NCBI GenBank assembly: GCA_007134165.1 | Contig: SLLJ01000286.1 | Span: 1 to 8,599, forward strand | Reading direction: 5' to 3' | Length of the DNA: 8,599 bases | Source: Nitriliruptoraceae bacterium | GTDB taxonomy: Bacteria > Actinomycetota > Nitriliruptoria > Nitriliruptorales > Nitriliruptoraceae | Part shown: piece after piece, positions 6,298 through 8,599 of the stretch | Layout: each line of letters starts with the position of its first letter | How positions within the stretch are numbered: the first letter of the stretch is position 1 | The notes under the pieces: model-generated | What the model saw: the letters and a program-made list of their open reading frames with translations, nothing else | What the model was told of the DNA's origin: nothing | Database searches by the model: none | Translations under genes and position numbers: made by a program

Positions 6298-6876
6298 GTG
6301 AACGAGGCCCTGTTCCTGCTGATCCTGCTGTGGGCGGCGCTGCTGCTCCCGGGGGCGCTACGTTCGGCACGCAGCTCATCGCCGCATGTGACCGTCGGGG
6401 GCTTCGAACGCGCGATGCAGGTGCTCAGCGTGGAGCGCAGTTCGCCCGGTCGTCACGTGTATGTTCTGGGGGAGCCCGGCCGCATCGTCGACCTTGAGGT
6501 CCCCCGCGTGAGCTCGATCCCCGCGCCGCCCCGGCCCCGCCCGGAGCCGCTGCTGATGGTGCGACGTCGCGTGCGCTTCGAGCGACTGCTCGTGCTCAGC
6601 GCGCTGTCGGTGGTTCTGGCGCTGGTGGTCGGCGGTTGGGCGTGGGGGCTGCTCACGGTCGTGCTCGGTACGACGATCGCCTACACCGTGGTGTTGCGCC
6701 GCCTCAAGGTCCAGCGCGACCAGGCCCGGCGAGTCGTGCGCGACCTGCACGTCGAGCAGGAATCCCGCGTCCTTGCCCGATCGGACGTGCCGCGTGCCGC
6801 AGCCGGTGGTGGGCCCGACGACGAACGACCGGCCGAGTCGTCCAATGGCGTGCGGCTGCGCCGTTGGGACGACTGA
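6298..6876 (+). CDS. GlpR/SepX-like membrane protein
   Basis: The 192-residue membrane protein begins with a transmembrane helix directly at the N-terminus (about residues 4-21, ending in the P-x-x-LR pattern). A soluble linker follows (22-90) with a conserved-looking FERAMQVLS segment and a Pro-rich stretch. A second and a third helix sit close together (about 95-113 and 115-134), followed by a charged cytoplasmic tail ending RLRRWDD. This layout, length and position downstream of galU and moeA match the actinobacterial family that includes Corynebacterium GlpR, Mycobacterium Rv0996 and Streptomyces SepX, which act in septum formation and bind the gephyrin-like Glp. Sequence similarity is low by nature in this family, so the call rests on topology, the short N-terminal pattern and synteny. 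The start GTG 6298 has GAGAGG 5 nt upstream. The stop is one base before the translin gene. Confidence 0.72.
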   Translation: MNEALFLLILLWAALLLPGALRSARSSSPHVTVGGFERAMQVLSVERSSPGRHVYVLGEPGRIVDLEVPRVSSIPAPPRPRPEPLLMVRRRVRFERLLVLSALSVVLALVVGGWAWGLLTVVLGTTIAYTVVLRRLKVQRDQARRVVRDLHVEQESRVLARSDVPRAAAGGGPDDERPAESSNGVRLRRWDD

Positions 6877-6877
6877 G

Positions 6878-7534
6878 GTGCCCACGGTCACGGATCTGGT
6901 CGCGGCCGGCGATCCCGTGCGTCGGCGGCTCACCGCCCGCCACGAGGCCCGCGAGCACGGCCTGGCGGCGTCGCGCGATGCGATCCGGGCGGCGGCCAAC
7001 GCGATCCGCGCCATCCACCGACGCGACCTCGACGTCGCCGACGGACTCATCGACGAGGCCCGCGTCAGCCTCGATGCAGCCATGACCTCGCTCGCTCCCC
7101 ACCCGGACGTGCTCTACGCCGGCTTCGTGCAGGACGCCGCAAAGGAGGTCGCCGAGGCGGTGCTGACCCGCGCGGCGATCCGCGGGGAGCCGCTGCCCTG
7201 CCCGGAGGTGGTCGGCGTCGACGACGTGTCCTGGCTTCACGGGCTGGCTGAAACCATCGGCGAGCTGCGCCGCGCCAGCCTCGATCACGTACGCGACGGC
7301 CGACTCGATGACGCTGAGCAACTGCTCGAGACCATGCAGGAGATCCTCGCGGTCCTCGCCACCATCGACGTGCCCGACGGGCTCTCGCGGGGCCTGCGCC
7401 GGGCCACCGACGTGGGGCGATCCATCACCGAGCGCACACGTGGTGACCTGACCGCAGCGGCCGGGCAGCGCGAGCTGCGCGACGCGCTCGACGCCCACCG
7501 GCGGGCGCTTGAGCGGGTTCTCGACCAGCAGTAG
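6878..7534 (+). CDS. translin/TRAX-family nucleic-acid-binding protein, candidate RNase
   Basis: The 218-residue, nearly all-helical protein shows the translin-family core: ANAIRAIHRRDLDVA (40-54), YAGFVQDAAKEVAEAVL (80-96), GEPLPCPEVVGV (103-114), WLHGLAETIGELRR (119-132), MQEILAVLATIDVPDGL (153-169) and DVGRSITERTRGDLT (178-192). Human TRAX, the catalytic subunit of the C3PO RNase, carries its acidic residues in the QEYVEA and ADLTGEL motifs; the aligned residues here are E90, E93, E125 (Asp in TRAX) and E129, so an RNA-cleaving site may be present. Archaeal homologues form octameric RNA-binding shells. GTG 6878 begins one base after the glpR stop and lacks a good ribosome site, which suggests re-initiation. 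In-frame starts inside glpR (ATG 6845, or 6773) are less likely. The biological role is unknown. Confidence 0.85.
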   Translation: MPTVTDLVAAGDPVRRRLTARHEAREHGLAASRDAIRAAANAIRAIHRRDLDVADGLIDEARVSLDAAMTSLAPHPDVLYAGFVQDAAKEVAEAVLTRAAIRGEPLPCPEVVGVDDVSWLHGLAETIGELRRASLDHVRDGRLDDAEQLLETMQEILAVLATIDVPDGLSRGLRRATDVGRSITERTRGDLTAAAGQRELRDALDAHRRALERVLDQQ

Positions 7535-7576
7535 GGGCCGCCGACGAGGAGGTTCCCGCACCTGCTGGGTGGCCGG

Positions 7577-7582
7577 TAGACT
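7577..7582 (+). promoter_or_regulatory. -10-like element for the tRNA gene
   Basis: TAGACT fits the actinobacterial TANNNT -10 very well and lies 16 nt before the mature tRNA 5' end, leaving room for a short leader of about 10 nt. The -35 candidate TTCCCG at 7553-7558 (18-nt spacer) is weak. Confidence 0.5.
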
Positions 7583-7598
7583 TCGCTGCCGTGCCCTT

Positions 7599-7672
7599 GG
7601 GGGTGTAGCTCAGCTCGGCAGAGCGCTTCGTTCGCAACGAAGAAGTCGGCGGTTCAAATCCGCTCACCTCCA
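7599..7672 (+). tRNA. tRNA-Ala (anticodon CGC)
   Basis: The gene folds into a complete cloverleaf. The acceptor stem is GGGGGTG (7599-7605) with CACCTCC (7665-7671), including the G3-U70 wobble that marks alanine tRNAs. The D arm is GCTC/GAGC (7608-7611 and 7621-7624) with a GG-containing loop. The anticodon stem is CTTCG/CGAAG (7626-7630 and 7638-7642) around the loop TTCGCAA, giving anticodon CGC at 7633-7635, which reads GCG. The T arm is GGCGG/CCGCT with loop TTCAAAT, and the discriminator is A7672. The next bases are CCC, so the CCA end is not encoded and must be added by CCA nucleotidyltransferase. Confidence 0.97.
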
Positions 7673-7677
7673 CCCAC

Positions 7678-7711
7678 GGAACGCCTCGTAGCCCCGGCTG
7701 CGAGGCGTTCC
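7678..7711 (+). terminator. hairpin terminator of the tRNA gene
   Basis: GGAACGCCTCG (7678-7688) pairs perfectly with CGAGGCGTTCC (7701-7711). The stem can extend inward by four more pairs, one of them a G-U, to a 4-nt loop at 7693-7696, giving about 15 base pairs. It begins 5 nt after the tRNA discriminator base. There is no T-run, as is usual for actinobacterial terminators. Confidence 0.75.
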
Positions 7712-7741
7712 TGCTGAGCACCTATCGGTGGCTGCGTCCGC

Positions 7742-7761
7742 GAAGTACGCAGAAGTACGCA
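7742..7761. repeat. perfect 10-bp tandem duplication
   Basis: GAAGTACGCA occurs twice back to back (7742-7751 and 7752-7761) in the non-coding gap between the tRNA hairpin and the end of the regulator gene. Its function is not apparent. Confidence 0.7.
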
Positions 7762-7783
7762 AACTGGAACCGTCGATCCAGTT
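7762..7783 (-). terminator. inverted repeat, possible terminator of the Lrp-type gene
   Basis: AACTGGA (7762-7768) and TCCAGTT (7777-7783) are perfect complements with an 8-nt loop. The dyad lies about 45 nt beyond the stop of the leftward regulator gene, where a terminator is expected. The stem is short and AT-balanced, so the call is tentative. Confidence 0.35.
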
Positions 7784-7827
7784 CCGTGGCGGCCTCGCTC
7801 ACCACCGGCTGAGGACGGCGAGGGCCA

Positions 7828-8283
7828 CTACCGGCGCTCGGGGTCGAGGTCGCGTTGGACGGGGTGGGCGAGCACGATGCGGGTGTCGGTGCGTTCGACG
7901 TGGTGCTGCTCCTTGAGCCGGATGAGCAGCGCGTCGAGTTCGTCGGCGTCGACGCAGCGAACGGTGAGTTCGTAGTCGTGGGGGCCCGTGAGATGGGCGG
8001 CGTCGACCACAGCGGGTTCGTCACCGAGCGCGGTGATGAAGCGGCGTCGGTCCGCGTCAGGGCGCAGGGTGGCCGCGATCCGTGCTTCGAGCGGTCGGCC
8101 GAGCTGCTCGGGTGGGATCACCGCGCGGTAGCCGGCGAGGACGCCGGTGCGTTCCAGTCGGCGGACGCGGTCGGTGGCCGCCGAAGGGCTGAGACCGACC
8201 TCGTCAGCCAGACGCAGCCACGTGATCCGACCGTCATGCGACAGCACGCCGAGGATCCTGCGGTCGATGTCATCGATGTCCAT
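7828..8283 (-). CDS. Lrp/AsnC-family transcriptional regulator
   Basis: The 151-residue regulator has the standard two parts: an N-terminal winged helix-turn-helix (about residues 4-50, with DIDRRILGVLSHDGR, LADEVGLSPSAATDRVRRLE and GVLAGYRAVI), and a C-terminal RAM ligand-binding/oligomerisation domain (about 65-145, with LTGPHDYELTVRCVD). Such proteins usually sense amino acids and form dimers to octamers on DNA. It is divergent from a LysE-type exporter, the classic arrangement in which the regulator controls efflux of an amino acid. The start is uncertain: ATG 8283 gives the family-like MDIDDIDRR, while GTG 8292 adds three residues. Neither has a clear ribosome site. A TACCGT (8296-8291) placed 7 nt before ATG 8283 would allow a leaderless message. 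Confidence 0.93.
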   Translation of the reverse strand: MDIDDIDRRILGVLSHDGRITWLRLADEVGLSPSAATDRVRRLERTGVLAGYRAVIPPEQLGRPLEARIAATLRPDADRRRFITALGDEPAVVDAAHLTGPHDYELTVRCVDADELDALLIRLKEQHHVERTDTRIVLAHPVQRDLDPERR

Positions 8284-8359
8284 GGGATCCACGGTATCTG
8301 ATGGGCTCTGCGCACATCATCCGTGACATAGACGTCGGTCGGGCTGCCAGCATGCCCGC
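8284..8359. promoter_or_regulatory. divergent regulator/exporter intergenic region
   Basis: This gap of about 76 bp separates the Lrp-type gene from the exporter gene. It contains a 5-bp dyad TGATG (8299-8303) / CATCA (8315-8319), a possible site for the regulator, a GACGTC palindrome (8331-8336), and a small CGGGC/GCCCG hairpin (8340-8344 and 8354-8358) ending just before the exporter ATG. TAGACG (8329-8334) is a poor -10 candidate for the exporter. Confidence 0.35.
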
Positions 8360-8599
8360 ATGACCGATACGCCCATCCTTGCCCCGTTCATGACCGCTGC
8401 GGCCCTCGGTGTCGCTGCGGGTCTCGCGGTGGCGATCCCGCTTGGTCCGATCGGCCTGCTGATCGTCGATCGAGGCATGCGCCACGGTCGCGCGGTCGGC
8501 CTGGCCGCTGCCGCAGGGGTCGCCGTGACCGACCTGGTCTACGCCGTACTTGCGCTGACCGTGACCGCCTGGGCGGTACAACTCGTCGAGCCGGTCACC
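8360..8599 (+). CDS. LysE-family amino-acid exporter, N-terminal part
   Basis: The first 80 residues of a membrane transporter are present; the gene runs off the right edge. A hydrophobic first helix (about residues 9-28) contains and is followed by the LysE/RhtB-type pattern AIPLGPIGLLIVDRG (25-39), in which the usual PGP is PLGP. Then come the family's RHGRAVGLAAAAGVAVTDLVY (41-61) cytoplasmic turn and second helix, and a third helix beginning near 60. Such proteins export basic or other amino acids across the inner membrane. The divergent Lrp/AsnC gene supports the role and suggests induction by intracellular amino acid. The start ATG 8360 lacks a strong ribosome site. An ATG at 8352 is out of frame and stops after three codons. 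The substrate cannot be assigned from the fragment. Confidence 0.85.
   Translation, partial: MTDTPILAPFMTAAALGVAAGLAVAIPLGPIGLLIVDRGMRHGRAVGLAAAAGVAVTDLVYAVLALTVTAWAVQLVEPVT

Noticed and set aside
7599..7672. Reading the tRNA anticodon as GCA (Cys) by shifting the loop
   Set aside because: The 5-bp anticodon stem and 7-nt loop fix the anticodon as CGC, and the G3-U70 pair supports alanine.
8352..8363. ATG 8352 as an exporter start or leader peptide
   Set aside because: It stops after three codons, out of frame with the exporter, and has no ribosome site; it is most likely chance.

Overview
The window is GC-rich chromosomal DNA from an actinobacterium. The evidence is the base composition, the frequent GTG starts, the short GTGA overlaps between genes, a tRNA without an encoded CCA, and above all the gene order 5-formyltetrahydrofolate cyclo-ligase / galU / moeA(glp) / moaC / glpR(sepX). 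That order resembles the mycobacterial Rv0991c-Rv0996 region and its streptomycete counterpart. The exact lineage cannot be read from the sequence. Nothing indicates a plasmid, prophage or CRISPR array.

Layout, left to right. (1) 113-1603, plus: a YbjT-like NAD(P)-binding SDR with a C-terminal DUF2867 domain. (2) A leftward cluster, 3408 down to 1636: 5-formyltetrahydrofolate cyclo-ligase, an FmdB-type Cys4 zinc-ribbon protein with a long Ser/Gly tail (positional counterpart of the mycobacterial chaperone Ruc), and a membrane-anchored SAF-domain protein. (3) A 123-bp divergent intergenic region (3409-3531) with two nested perfect inverted repeats. (4) A rightward cluster, 3532-7534: galU, a MoeA/Glp gephyrin-like protein and moaC, joined by 4-bp GTGA overlaps; then, after a 122-nt gap with a promoter-like motif, a three-helix membrane protein of the GlpR/SepX type, followed one base later by a translin/TRAX-family gene. 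(5) A tRNA-Ala(CGC) at 7599-7672 with a promoter-like TAGACT upstream and a strong hairpin downstream. (6) A leftward Lrp/AsnC regulator divergent from the start of a LysE-type amino-acid exporter cut by the right edge.

How the genes fit together: GalU supplies UDP-glucose for the envelope. MoaC and MoeA/Glp are molybdenum-cofactor enzymes. Glp and GlpR/SepX homologues in Corynebacterium and Streptomyces act in cell division, so the rightward cluster mixes envelope precursor, cofactor and division functions. The most surprising gene is the bacterial translin/TRAX-like protein. It keeps four acidic residues at the positions I recall as the RNase active site of TRAX, is positioned for translational coupling to glpR, and lies directly upstream of a tRNA gene. 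The Lrp/LysE pair is a conventional regulator-exporter arrangement.
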